DNA of 10,966 bases from JBJXGF01 sp046153015 (GCA_046153015.1 JBJXGF010000069.1:1-10966); one strand, 5' to 3'; positions 1 to 5,923 are shown, counted from the stretch's first letter. The notes: generated by a model from the letters alone, not told the origin. A program made the numbers and translations.

Positions 1-322
1 TGCGGTAGTGCATCGCTTCGCTCACCCAGATCACCGCATCGCGAACCGATCCCTCGGCATCGGCGCGCAGGGTGTGGCCGAGCGAGGTCAGCGCGTACGA
101 GCCGTTCTCGTCCTCGGTGACGATGCCGCCGCTGGCGAGCGTGCGGAGCACCCGCCGCAGCGACGGAACGTGGGTCCGGGTGCGCTCGGCGATGTCCTCG
201 ACCGTGCTCGGGCCGCTCGCCATCGCGTCGGGTATCCGCAGCTTCGCCGCGGCATGCAGTGCCTGGCCCATCACGTAGCCCAGCGAGATGCTCAGCACCT
301 GGACGCCTTCCATCCCCGTCAT
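1..322 (-). CDS. O-methyltransferase-like protein, N-terminal dimerisation domain (partial, 3' end outside window)
   Basis: Only the first 107 residues are in the window; the C-terminal part lies beyond position 1. What is visible reads as a winged-helix dimerisation domain of plant-type and bacterial small-molecule O-methyltransferases. An N-terminal helix carries GYVMGQALHAAAKLRIPDAM. It is followed by STVEDIAERT, then RRVLRTLASGGIV as recognition helix and wing, then YALTSLGHTLRADA. These are hallmarks of the dimerisation domain that precedes a Rossmann SAM-binding domain. The SAM domain itself is not visible, so the reaction and substrate cannot be named. The ATG at 320-322 was chosen because an AAGGAG ribosome site (complement of 331-336) sits 8 nt before it. 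A second ATG lies 9 nt further in. The gene follows a LuxR-type regulator on the same strand with 126 nt between them, so regulation by that protein is plausible. A stand-alone MarR/ArsR-like regulator is a less likely alternative because of the helix pattern. Confidence 0.8.
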   Translation of the reverse strand, partial: MTGMEGVQVLSISLGYVMGQALHAAAKLRIPDAMASGPSTVEDIAERTRTHVPSLRRVLRTLASGGIVTEDENGSYALTSLGHTLRADAEGSVRDAVIWVSEAMHYR

Positions 323-348
323 GTCGCACACTCCTTCGCTCGTCCGAC

Positions 349-390
349 GTGCTCGAGGAAAGGATCCGGGGGCGGCCGTTCCTCGAGCAC
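349..390. repeat. Perfect 12-bp inverted repeat upstream of the methyltransferase gene
   Basis: GTGCTCGAGGAA at 349-360 is exactly complementary to TTCCTCGAGCAC at 379-390, with an 18-nt spacer. Each arm contains the palindrome CTCGAG. It lies 27 nt upstream of the methyltransferase start and just before its ribosome site, and downstream of the LuxR-type gene. It could be an operator, a hairpin in the leader, or a terminator for the regulator gene. No T-rich tract follows it on the minus strand, which argues against a standard intrinsic terminator. Confidence 0.6.
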
Positions 391-430
391 CCCAACCGGA
401 AGGGGTTTGGCGGGACGGCCGGTGCTGGGC

Positions 431-454
431 GGCTGATCCTGGGGGGAATCAGCC
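431..454 (-). terminator. Candidate hairpin at the 3' end of the LuxR-type gene
   Basis: On the minus strand GGCTGAT (454-448) pairs perfectly with ATCAGCC (437-431) around a 10-nt C-rich loop. The hairpin overlaps the stop codon of the regulator gene. It lacks a following U tract, which is common for actinobacterial terminators, so the terminator call is an inference from position and stem only. Confidence 0.4.
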
Positions 455-1510
455 GATGCCGACGACGCGGAAGGCCAACTGCTGGCGGGAGGCGACGCCG
501 AGCTTGTCGAAGATGTTGCGCACGTGATCGGCCACGGTGTGGGCCGACACGACGAGATCCTCGGCGATCTCCGCGGTCGTCTTCCCGCGCACGATGGCCA
601 GCGCCACCTCACCTTCGCGTTGGCTCAGCCCGCAACGCGCCAACGCCAGGAGCTGGTCGTCGGGGCCGGACGACGACGTCGGCTCGATCAGCACCACGCC
701 GCGCGCCCGGCCGTCGGCGCCGACCGTGCGCTCGGCGCGCAGCCGGTACACCACGCCGGTCGCTTCGTCGGCCATCGTCAACGAGGGAACGGCATCGTCG
801 GCCCCGCCGGTCAGCAGCCGCTCGAGCCGTGCGGCGACGAGGTTCACCGCGGTGAGGAAGCTGTGCCGCGTGCCGCTGATGGGCTGACGGAACAGCCGCT
901 CGGCGACGCCGTTGGCGACCTCGACCCTGCCGTCGGGTCCGAGCACCACGACGCCGCACGACGGGTCCTGCGCGGCGGCGGTTGGCGCGCGGCGTGCGGC
1001 GGCCCGCAGCCCCGCCGTGAGGTGCGGCGCGAGCGCGTCGAGGAAGCGGACCTCGTGGCCGGCAAAGGGCGCGCCGTGCAGGTCGCGGCGCAGGCACAGG
1101 TGCCCCCACGACCATCCGCCGGCGGCGCACGCCACCTGCACCTCGGGCCCCAAGCCCGAGGGGCGCAGGATGTCGGTCACGTACGGGTCGGCTTCGACGT
1201 CCTCCACGAGCTGCTCCAGCGTCGCGGCGCGCCGGCCCGAGTCGATCCACGGTCCGAAATCGAGCGACGGGGTGGTGAGCACCAGGCAGAAGAACCGGTC
1301 CGTCGCCGCCGGGTCGAGACCGACGCTCACCGAATGGACGGGCAGCGCCGTTCTGGGGTCCGTCGCCCCGAAGCAGTACGACGAGGCGCCGAGCCGCCGG
1401 GCCAGTCGATCGCCCACTCGATCGCGCAGCGTGACCGAATCCAACCCTCGGTAGCAGAGCTCCCTGATCACGCCGAACTCGTGGGCGTGAGCCGCGTTCA
1501 GCCGCGCCAT
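449..1510 (-). CDS. LuxR-family transcriptional regulator with N-terminal sensor-like region
   Basis: A cytoplasmic DNA-binding regulator of 353 residues. The C-terminal 60 or so residues form a clear LuxR/FixJ-type helix-turn-helix: LSQREGEVALAIVRGKTTAE, then IAEDLVVSAHTVADHVRNIF and DKLGVASRQQLAFRV. This contains the EIA and HTV-DHV-NIF-KL pattern of the family. The preceding region has a PAS-like stretch (GVVVLGPDGRVEVANGVAERLF, about residues 205-230). The N-terminal 190 residues look like a GAF-type sensor fold, but I see no phospho-acceptor receiver signature and no classic acyl-homoserine-lactone pocket. The reading frame stays open upstream, but the ATG at 1508-1510 is preceded by AAAGGGGG about 6 nt away and starts a family-like N-terminus, so the longer form was rejected. 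The gene is followed by the methyltransferase gene in the same direction, and the repeat-rich 256 nt before it is the likely control region. Ligand unknown. Confidence 0.9.
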   Translation of the reverse strand: MARLNAAHAHEFGVIRELCYRGLDSVTLRDRVGDRLARRLGASSYCFGATDPRTALPVHSVSVGLDPAATDRFFCLVLTTPSLDFGPWIDSGRRAATLEQLVEDVEADPYVTDILRPSGLGPEVQVACAAGGWSWGHLCLRRDLHGAPFAGHEVRFLDALAPHLTAGLRAAARRAPTAAAQDPSCGVVVLGPDGRVEVANGVAERLFRQPISGTRHSFLTAVNLVAARLERLLTGGADDAVPSLTMADEATGVVYRLRAERTVGADGRARGVVLIEPTSSSGPDDQLLALARCGLSQREGEVALAIVRGKTTAEIAEDLVVSAHTVADHVRNIFDKLGVASRQQLAFRVVGIG

Positions 1511-1590
1511 GCCGGCCCCCTTTCGTCCCCCGGCCTTCGGCGCCGGACCCCCCGGCGGGTCAGTTCGCCGTGTCCCGCCCGTCTGGAACG

Positions 1591-1722
1591 GTGAGCGGGA
1601 GCAATCGTCACGCGCTCCCGGCCGGTTTCGCCCGAAGTCGACACAGAGCAGCGCGACGAGCACGGATTGTCAGAGATTGGCGTGCTCGTGGGGGGTGGCG
1701 CGTGACGTTTGCTCCCACTCAC
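1591..1722. repeat. Pair of inverted 24-bp elements (22/24 identical) upstream of the LuxR-type gene
   Basis: The 24 bases at 1591-1614 (GTGAGCGGGAGCAA...TCACGCG) recur in inverted orientation at 1699-1722. The two copies differ at only two positions and are separated by 84 bp. Each arm also has GTGA near one end and TCAC near the other, so each is itself a weak dyad. At 1596-1620, CGGGAGC and GCTCCCG form an additional local 7-bp inverted repeat with an 11-nt gap. The pair lies 81-212 nt upstream of the LuxR-type start codon and downstream of the transglycosylase gene. A regulator binding region is my inference; no binding-site family is recognised. Confidence 0.65.
1656..1689. repeat. Perfect 9-bp inverted repeat nested inside the larger pair
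   Basis: ACGAGCACG at 1656-1664 is exactly complementary to CGTGCTCGT at 1681-1689, with a 16-nt spacer that is relatively AT-rich for this window. It lies between the two 24-bp elements upstream of the LuxR-type gene. It could be an operator or a leader hairpin. The 7-mer GTGCTCG is common in this genome, so its presence alone carries little weight. Confidence 0.5.
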
Positions 1723-1736
1723 GTGGTTCACGTGCC
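1719..1736. promoter_or_regulatory. Tandem TCACGTGNN direct repeat
   Basis: TCACGTGGT (1719-1727) is followed immediately by TCACGTGCC (1728-1736), giving two CACGTG palindromes 9 bp apart. The first overlaps the end of the distal 24-bp inverted element. Position and near one-turn spacing suggest a protein-binding site for the regulator gene, but this is inference. Confidence 0.35.
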
Positions 1737-1766
1737 TGATCACCGGGCTCGCCGGCTACGTTTCGC

Positions 1767-2834
1767 TCACCCGGGGTCGAGGTTGGGGTTGAGCTGCGGG
1801 TTGCGGGCCAGGAACTCGGCGACCGGAACCGGCGCCTCGCTGCGGTAGCCGGTGGGCAGCAGCACGTCGCCTTGGTCGGAGAGGAAGTACACCCGCCATT
1901 GGTGGTAGCCGAGGAAGCGGCGGGGCTGCGCCTTGATCTCCTCGGCGTAGGCGGTGATCGCCCGCACGTAGGCGTTGTGGTTGTTGTACCGGTAGAGGGC
2001 GCGGGAGCGATCCTCCTGGTAACCCGATGCGGCCAGGTAGCGGGCCGCCGACTGGATCGCGTCGCGCGGCGCGTCGATGTCGCCCCGGCCGTAGCTGGCC
2101 CACGTGCTGGGGATGAACTGCATCGGCCCTCGCGCCCCCGCCGAGGACAGCCCGCGGATCCGCCCGAAGCCGGTCTCGATGAAGTTGATGGCCGCCAGGT
2201 ACTCCCAGTCCACCCCGAAGGTTCGCTCGCCCCGTTCGTAGAAGGAGCGCAGCTCCTCGGCGGGGGCCGGGTCGGTCACCTCCCAGGCGGGCAGCACGTT
2301 CTTGCGCTGCTTGGTCATCGAGAGCAGGTCGCGGCGGGCGGCGGCGTTGGCCCGGATCGAAGCGGCCAGCTCGGGGGGGCTGGCCGCCACCACCTGCTCC
2401 TCCCAGTCGGGTCGGGCGCCGAGGCGGCGGTACGCCACCTGCTGGAGGCGCCCGGCGGCCACGAGGCCCTCGGGCGTGGTCGCTTCGTCGAGGATCGCCG
2501 CGTCCGCCTCGGTGAGCTGGTGGGCAAGGCCCTCGGGGGTGGCGGCGGCCACGGGCTCCATCGGGTCGGGGGCGGCGGGCGGCGGCGCTGCGCTCGCAGC
2601 GGTGGGGGGCGGCGCCGGGGCGGTGGTTGGCGGCTCGGGCGGCGGCGGGTCCGCCTGGGGCGCCGGCGGCGCAGGGGCGGGGGTGGGGCTCGGCGCCGGC
2701 TCTGCTGCCGGCGCAGCGGCGGATGGCTCGGTCCCGCCAGGGTTGCTGCAGGCCGCCAGCCCAACCGCAAGGGTGACGGTGAAGGCCGACCTCGCCAGCC
2801 TCGACACCCACCGGAGAGTTCCGCAGCCCGACAT
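1767..2834 (-). CDS. Secreted SLT-family lytic transglycosylase lipoprotein
   Basis: A 355-residue exported lipoprotein predicted to cleave peptidoglycan glycan strands outside the membrane. Residues 1-29 are a lipoprotein signal: Arg-rich start, hydrophobic FTVTLAVGLAAC, lipid-anchored Cys29. Residues 30-92 are a Pro/Ala-rich linker. The C-terminal region holds a goose-type lysozyme/SLT domain. YLAAINFIETGFGRIRG places the catalytic glutamate at about Glu220, followed by SSAGARGPMQFIPSTWASYG, the usual GxMQF-P-TW block, and later SAARYLAASGY and YNNHNAYV. Family members of this kind are known to cut MurNAc-GlcNAc bonds; the exact product is inferred. The ATG at 2832-2834 is the only start giving a clean signal peptide. 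The gene lies 23 nt after the dehydrogenase gene. A TACGCT hexamer in that gap may give it its own leaderless promoter. No cell-wall-binding repeat is visible. Confidence 0.92.
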   Translation of the reverse strand: MSGCGTLRWVSRLARSAFTVTLAVGLAACSNPGGTEPSAAAPAAEPAPSPTPAPAPPAPQADPPPPEPPTTAPAPPPTAASAAPPPAAPDPMEPVAAATPEGLAHQLTEADAAILDEATTPEGLVAAGRLQQVAYRRLGARPDWEEQVVAASPPELAASIRANAAARRDLLSMTKQRKNVLPAWEVTDPAPAEELRSFYERGERTFGVDWEYLAAINFIETGFGRIRGLSSAGARGPMQFIPSTWASYGRGDIDAPRDAIQSAARYLAASGYQEDRSRALYRYNNHNAYVRAITAYAEEIKAQPRRFLGYHQWRVYFLSDQGDVLLPTGYRSEAPVPVAEFLARNPQLNPNLDPG

Positions 2835-2844
2835 GCGAAGGCCC

Positions 2845-2850
2845 AGCGTA
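2845..2850 (-). promoter_or_regulatory. Candidate -10 element TACGCT before the transglycosylase gene
   Basis: On the minus strand TACGCT fits the actinobacterial TAnnnT -10 pattern and ends exactly 10 nt before the ATG. A transcript from it would be leaderless or nearly so. No convincing -35 is visible, and the gene may also be co-transcribed from upstream. Confidence 0.35.
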
Positions 2851-2857
2851 GGCCGCC

Positions 2858-4156
2858 TCAGGCCGGATCGATCCGAGACACCGCGCCCGAGCGGACCGAG
2901 AGCAGGTACACCTCGCCCCGCTCGTCCTCGCCGAAGGCGACGAGGCCCTCCAGGCGGGCGGAGTCGAAGCGCTTGGTCTGCGCTGGCTTGGCGGGGGCGC
3001 CGTCGGCTGGCTGCGGGTCGACGCCGTTGACGAGCCCCTGCAGCACCCCTTCGCAGTAGTCCCCGAAGAGGTAGGCGCCGGCGAGACGGGCCACAGCCGA
3101 GCCCCGGTAGACCACGCCGCCGGTGACCGAGCAGCGGTCGCCGCCGTTGGCGTAGGTGAAGACCGGCCCGAGATGGTCGGGCGGCGGCGAGCCGCCCCGG
3201 AAGGGCTGGTCGCCCTCCATGCGGTTCCAGCCCAGGTTGGCGCCGGGGGCGCGGCCGGCGGCGGCGGGCAGCAGGTCGATCTCCTCCACGGCGTTCTGGC
3301 CCACGTCGCCCATCCACAGGTCGCCGGTCACGCGGTCGAAGCTGAAGCGCCACGGGTTGCGCAGGCCGTAGGCCCAGATCTCGGGCCGGGCGCCGGCTCG
3401 GGTGGCGAACGGGTTGCCGTCGGGAATGCCGTAGGCGCGCCCCCCGCCGGGCTTGGTCGGGTCGATGCGCAGCAGCTTGCCGAGCAGCGTGTCGAGCCGC
3501 TGGCCGTTGCCCTCGGGGTCGCCCTGGGAGCCGCCGTCGCCCCAGCCCATCCAGAGCATCCGGTCCGGGCCGACGACCACGCCGCCGCCGTTGTGGTTGG
3601 CGAACGGTTGGTCGATCCGCAGCAGCGGCCGCCGCGACGCCAGATCGGGCTGGCCGGCGCGCCAACTCCACTCGTCGACCGCCGAGTCGCCGTTGCGATC
3701 CGTGAAGCTCAAGTAGAGCTTCGCCCCGTCGGCCGAGAAGGCCAGGCCGAGCAAGCCCCGCTCGCCGTCGGTGGTGGTCTCGTCGGTGAGGTCCAGCACC
3801 GCGGTCGGCTCGACCGCGCCGTTGCTCAGGTTGAGCCGGCGGAGGCGACCGGCCCGTTCGGTCACGTAGGCCACCCCCGGCTCGGAGGGGGAGGCGGCGA
3901 ACGCGGTGGGCGCGGCGAGAACGGCGATCTGGGTGAGCTTGAGGGACACCGCCGCCAGGTCGGGCGGGGTCGGCGGCGCCCCCCCAGGGTTGGATGGGGG
4001 TGGGCCCCCGGTCAGGGTCGGCGGGGGGGAGGCCGGGATCGTGGTGGTTTCGGCGGCGTCTTGGTCGCTGGAGCACGCTGTTGCCGCGAGCAGGACGGCG
4101 ATGAGGAGCGCCGCGCTGCGCTCTGCGAGCTCACGCAACGACCGGACGTGGTCCAT
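2858..4156 (-). CDS. PQQ-type sugar dehydrogenase (glucose/sorbosone dehydrogenase family) lipoprotein
   Basis: A 432-residue exported lipoprotein predicted to be a six-bladed beta-propeller aldose dehydrogenase. Residues 1-28 form the signal, with LLIAVLLAATAC and lipid Cys28. A Thr/Pro-rich spacer runs to about residue 68, and the rest is the propeller. Family blocks are clear: FAASPSEPGVAYVTERAGRL, then GERGLLGLAFS. FANHNGGGVVVGPDRMLWMG has His188 at the position of the general base in soluble PQQ glucose dehydrogenase. Then come GDGGSQGDP, AYGLRNPWRFSFDRVTGDLW with MGDVGQN, and NLGWNRMEGDQPF. The family is known to oxidise sugars with PQQ, but many members have unproven substrates and no PQQ synthesis gene is present here, so cofactor and substrate remain inferred. 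GAGGATGAGG just before the ATG serves as ribosome site. It is probably the first gene of an operon with the transglycosylase, and is divergent from the GtrA gene with 55 nt between starts. Confidence 0.9.
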   Translation of the reverse strand: MDHVRSLRELAERSAALLIAVLLAATACSSDQDAAETTTIPASPPPTLTGGPPPSNPGGAPPTPPDLAAVSLKLTQIAVLAAPTAFAASPSEPGVAYVTERAGRLRRLNLSNGAVEPTAVLDLTDETTTDGERGLLGLAFSADGAKLYLSFTDRNGDSAVDEWSWRAGQPDLASRRPLLRIDQPFANHNGGGVVVGPDRMLWMGWGDGGSQGDPEGNGQRLDTLLGKLLRIDPTKPGGGRAYGIPDGNPFATRAGARPEIWAYGLRNPWRFSFDRVTGDLWMGDVGQNAVEEIDLLPAAAGRAPGANLGWNRMEGDQPFRGGSPPPDHLGPVFTYANGGDRCSVTGGVVYRGSAVARLAGAYLFGDYCEGVLQGLVNGVDPQPADGAPAKPAQTKRFDSARLEGLVAFGEDERGEVYLLSVRSGAVSRIDPA

Positions 4157-4196
4157 TTCCTCATCCTCGCGTATCTCAGGTCGGGTTCCTGCGCAC

Positions 4197-4202
4197 TAGC
4201 CT
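4197..4202 (+). promoter_or_regulatory. Candidate -10 element TAGCCT for a leaderless GtrA transcript
   Basis: TAGCCT matches TAnnnT and ends 9 nt before the ATG of the GtrA gene, where no Shine-Dalgarno sequence is present. Transcription would be expected to begin at or within a few nt of the start codon. There is no recognisable -35. Confidence 0.45.
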
Positions 4203-4211
4203 TGGACAACA

Positions 4212-4703
4212 ATGCACGGCACATCGCCCTCCGGCTCCACCGCACGCGTGCGTGCGGGCGGCCTGTTCGTCCGGCTCGAGCGGTTCTTCCGCTACTCGGG
4301 CGTCTCGGTCATGAACGTGGTGTCGGGGCAGGTGATCCTCACCTTCTTCGTGAGAGTGCTCGCGTGGGGCGGCGTCGCCTCCAACCTGTCAGCCACGGCG
4401 ATCAACTGCGTGCCGGCCTACTTCCTCTCCAAGCGCCTGGTCTGGCAGCACCGCGGGCCGGCCCGGTTCAAGGCCGAGATGGCGCCGTTCTGGGGCATTG
4501 CCTTCGTTGGCCTCGCCGTGTCCACGCTGTTCGTGCACTTCGCCGAGCAGATCTGGGCGGCCAAGGTCATGATCAACCTGGCCAGCATCCTCGGCTTCGG
4601 CGTGGTGTGGGTCGGCAAGTACTTCGTGCTCGACCGCTACCTGTTCAACTCGGAGCACCCGGAGCTGTCGGCGCAGGTCGAACCGGTCACCGTCGGCCAG
4701 TAG
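4212..4703 (+). CDS. GtrA-family membrane protein
   Basis: A 163-residue integral membrane protein of the GtrA family. These are small four-helix proteins linked to transfer of polyprenyl-phosphate sugars or other surface-glycan precursors across the membrane. The family core starts at about residue 22: RLERFFRYSGVSVMNVVSGQ. Four hydrophobic segments follow, at about 27-50, 53-75, 90-112 and 117-137. The conserved PAYFLSKRLVWQH sits in the cytoplasmic loop after helix 2, and VGKYFVLDRYLF closes helix 4. The ATG at 4212 lies directly behind a -10-like hexamer and has no ribosome site, consistent with a leaderless start. An internal start near residue 34 would remove part of helix 1 and is unlikely. 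It is followed after 23 nt by a methyltransferase gene in the same direction. Which sugar or lipid it handles cannot be told from the sequence. Confidence 0.9.
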   Translation: MHGTSPSGSTARVRAGGLFVRLERFFRYSGVSVMNVVSGQVILTFFVRVLAWGGVASNLSATAINCVPAYFLSKRLVWQHRGPARFKAEMAPFWGIAFVGLAVSTLFVHFAEQIWAAKVMINLASILGFGVVWVGKYFVLDRYLFNSEHPELSAQVEPVTVGQ

Positions 4704-4726
4704 CCGGGCGGCGCCCGCCCAGGCCG

Positions 4727-5362
4727 ATGGACCCGGTGCTCCGGGCGCACGCCGAAGCCGCACGGGGCTTCATGCCGCCGGCCGAGGGCGTGGCGTTGCA
4801 CGACGCCGCCTGCTCCCTGGCCACTGGCCCGGCGGCATCGCTGCCGCTTCTGGAGGTGGGCAGCTACTGCGGGAAGTCGGCGCTCTACCTCGCCGGCGCC
4901 GCGCGCCGCCTCGGCTCGGTGCTGTTCTGCGTGGATCACCATCGCGGCTCGGAGGAGAACCAGCCGGGCTGGGAGTGGCACGAGCCCGACCTCGTCGACC
5001 CGGAGTCCGGTCTGCTCGACACCCTGCCGACGTTTCGCCGCACGATCCAGCGAGCGGGCGTGGAGGACGTGGTCGTGGCCGTGGTCGGCGATTCGCCCAC
5101 CGTCGCCCAGCGGTGGGCCAGCCCTCTCGGGTTCGTGTTCATCGACGGCGGCCACGGCGAAGCCCCCGCCCATCGGGACTACGAGGGCTGGGCGCGCCAC
5201 GTCGCCCCGGGCGGGCTGCTGGCCATCCACGACGTGTTCCCCGACCCCGCCGACGGTGGCCGCCCGCCCTACGAGATCTACCGGCGAGCGTTGGGATCGG
5301 GCCAGTTCGTGGAGCGCGCCTCGGTCGGCTCGCTGCGCGTGCTCCAGCGCCTCCCCGATTGA
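4727..5362 (+). CDS. Class I SAM-dependent methyltransferase (Methyltransf_24-like)
   Basis: A 211-residue cytoplasmic enzyme with a Rossmann SAM-binding fold. Motif I is LLEVGSYCGKSALYLAGAAR (about residues 41-60). The acidic residue after strand 2 is in LFCVDHHRG, and strand 4 is FVFIDGGHGEAPAHRDYEGW. HVAPGGLLAIHDVFPD is the post-IV region, with a His-Asp pair typical of the Methyltransf_24 group near sugar and cephalosporin-hydroxylase-type enzymes. Length fits the family. The substrate is unknown; members often act on sugars, lipids or small molecules and frequently sit near glycosylation genes. The start ATG at 4727 has only a weak AGG before it. The open frame extends far upstream, but the N-terminus beginning MDPVLRAHAEAARGFMPPAE fits the family, and the 23-nt gap after the GtrA stop suggests co-transcription. 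Confidence 0.85.
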   Translation: MDPVLRAHAEAARGFMPPAEGVALHDAACSLATGPAASLPLLEVGSYCGKSALYLAGAARRLGSVLFCVDHHRGSEENQPGWEWHEPDLVDPESGLLDTLPTFRRTIQRAGVEDVVVAVVGDSPTVAQRWASPLGFVFIDGGHGEAPAHRDYEGWARHVAPGGLLAIHDVFPDPADGGRPPYEIYRRALGSGQFVERASVGSLRVLQRLPD

Positions 5363-5363
5363 C

Positions 5364-5397
5364 GCCCCACCAACGCCGACGCCGACGCCGGTGGGGG
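5364..5397 (+). terminator. Candidate hairpin terminator after the methyltransferase gene
   Basis: CCCCACC (5365-5371) pairs with GGTGGGG (5390-5396) around an 18-nt loop made of CGACGC-type repeats. It begins 2 nt after the stop codon. No T tract follows, so the terminator role rests on position and stem. Confidence 0.4.
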
Positions 5398-5526
5398 CCG
5401 GTCTGCGGCTGCCGTGTTGGCCGGCGGGTCTGTCGGGATTCTCCGGTGACGTAATGGGCCGGCGCGCCGGCGCCGCGCTGGGGCGGCGCCCGTCGGGGGA
5501 GGATTCGGCCGTGCCGGTGGCGCCGG

Positions 5527-5624
5527 TGTGGGGTTTCTCCGGTGACGTAATGGGCTGCGGGCAGCGGTCGCACCGCCTCGGTGGGGCGGGGGTTTCGTCA
5601 CCGGAGAATCTCGACGGAGTGGCC
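5527..5624. repeat. 98-bp repeat module, copy 1 (inverted-repeat pair with variable centre)
   Basis: This stretch matches 5767-5864 at 91 of 98 positions, offset by exactly 240 bp. It contains a forward core, a 48-nt centre and a reverse core, so it can form a 13-bp stem. The centre includes a small perfect hairpin GCTGC-GG-GCAGC (5554-5565). Six of the seven differences between the copies fall in the ten bases 5567-5576; the remaining 88 bp differ at one position. Confidence 0.85.
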
Positions 5625-5766
5625 AGTGCGCCGGTGCGAGCGGCGGGCCGGGTGGGGGGCGGGGTTTCGTCACCGGAGAATCCCGACGGCGTGGCGAGCG
5701 GGGGCTAGTGCGCCGCTGGGGAGCGACGCGCTGGAGGGCCAGTGCTGGGGCCGGCGGTGGCGCAGC

Positions 5767-5864
5767 TGTGGGGTTTCTCCGGTGACGTAATGGGCTGCGG
5801 GCAGCGCTGGGCCGGTCTCGGTGGGGCGGGGGTTTCGTCACCGGAGAATCCCGACGGAGTGGCC
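5767..5864. repeat. 98-bp repeat module, copy 2
   Basis: Direct repeat of 5527-5624 with the same forward core, 48-nt centre and reverse core, and the same GCTGC-GG-GCAGC hairpin (5794-5805). The variable segment is 5807-5816. Its right end lies about 60 bp from the stop codon of the convergent toroid-fold gene. Confidence 0.85.
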
Positions 5865-5923
5865 GCTGGGAGGGCCGGCGGCGAGCGGCGAACGCGGTCG
5901 GGCGGGGTGAGCCGGCGGGCGGG

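Larger units (their letters stand above)
5436..5864. repeat. Cluster of six short interspersed repeats (core TTCTCCGGTGACG) in two orientations
   Basis: The 13-mer TTCTCCGGTGACG occurs exactly at 5439-5451, 5535-5547 and 5775-5787. Its reverse complement CGTCACCGGAGAA occurs exactly at 5596-5608, 5668-5680 and 5836-5848. The flanks define two subtypes. The three forward copies continue GTAATGGGC. The three reverse copies are preceded by GTTT and followed by TC(C/T)CGACGG(A/C)GTGGC. The 5439 copy is a hybrid, with the GTCGGGA flank of one subtype and the TAATGGGC flank of the other. Spacing is irregular in size (61-107 bp between neighbouring cores), with no uniform spacers, so this is not a CRISPR array. 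The whole convergent intergenic region 5363-5923 holds this cluster and no gene that I can support. Resemblance to REP-like dispersed elements is inference. Confidence 0.85.

Noticed and set aside
524..1594. Long rightward frame of 356 codons opposite the LuxR-type gene
   Set aside because: It is a mirror shadow of a gene with clear family motifs, and contains no recognisable domain.
1511..1663. A 51-residue N-terminal extension of the LuxR-type regulator
   Set aside because: The ribosome site AAAGGGGG directly precedes the ATG at 1510, and the extension is low-complexity and overlaps the inverted elements.
2835..4076. Long leftward extension of the transglycosylase frame
   Set aside because: It is an out-of-frame shadow of the dehydrogenase gene; the lipoprotein signal begins at 2834.
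3173..4726. Very long rightward frame leading into the 4727 methyltransferase
   Set aside because: Upstream of 4727 it is the antisense of the dehydrogenase gene and then out of frame with the GtrA gene; only the part from 4727 has family motifs.
5278..5841. A leftward open frame of 187 codons over the same region
   Set aside because: Composition is Arg/Pro-rich, as expected from GC-rich non-coding DNA; there is no start context or recognisable domain, and it runs antisense into the methyltransferase gene.
5436..5864. CRISPR array
   Set aside because: Repeats occur in both orientations with unequal spacers and no cas genes are nearby.
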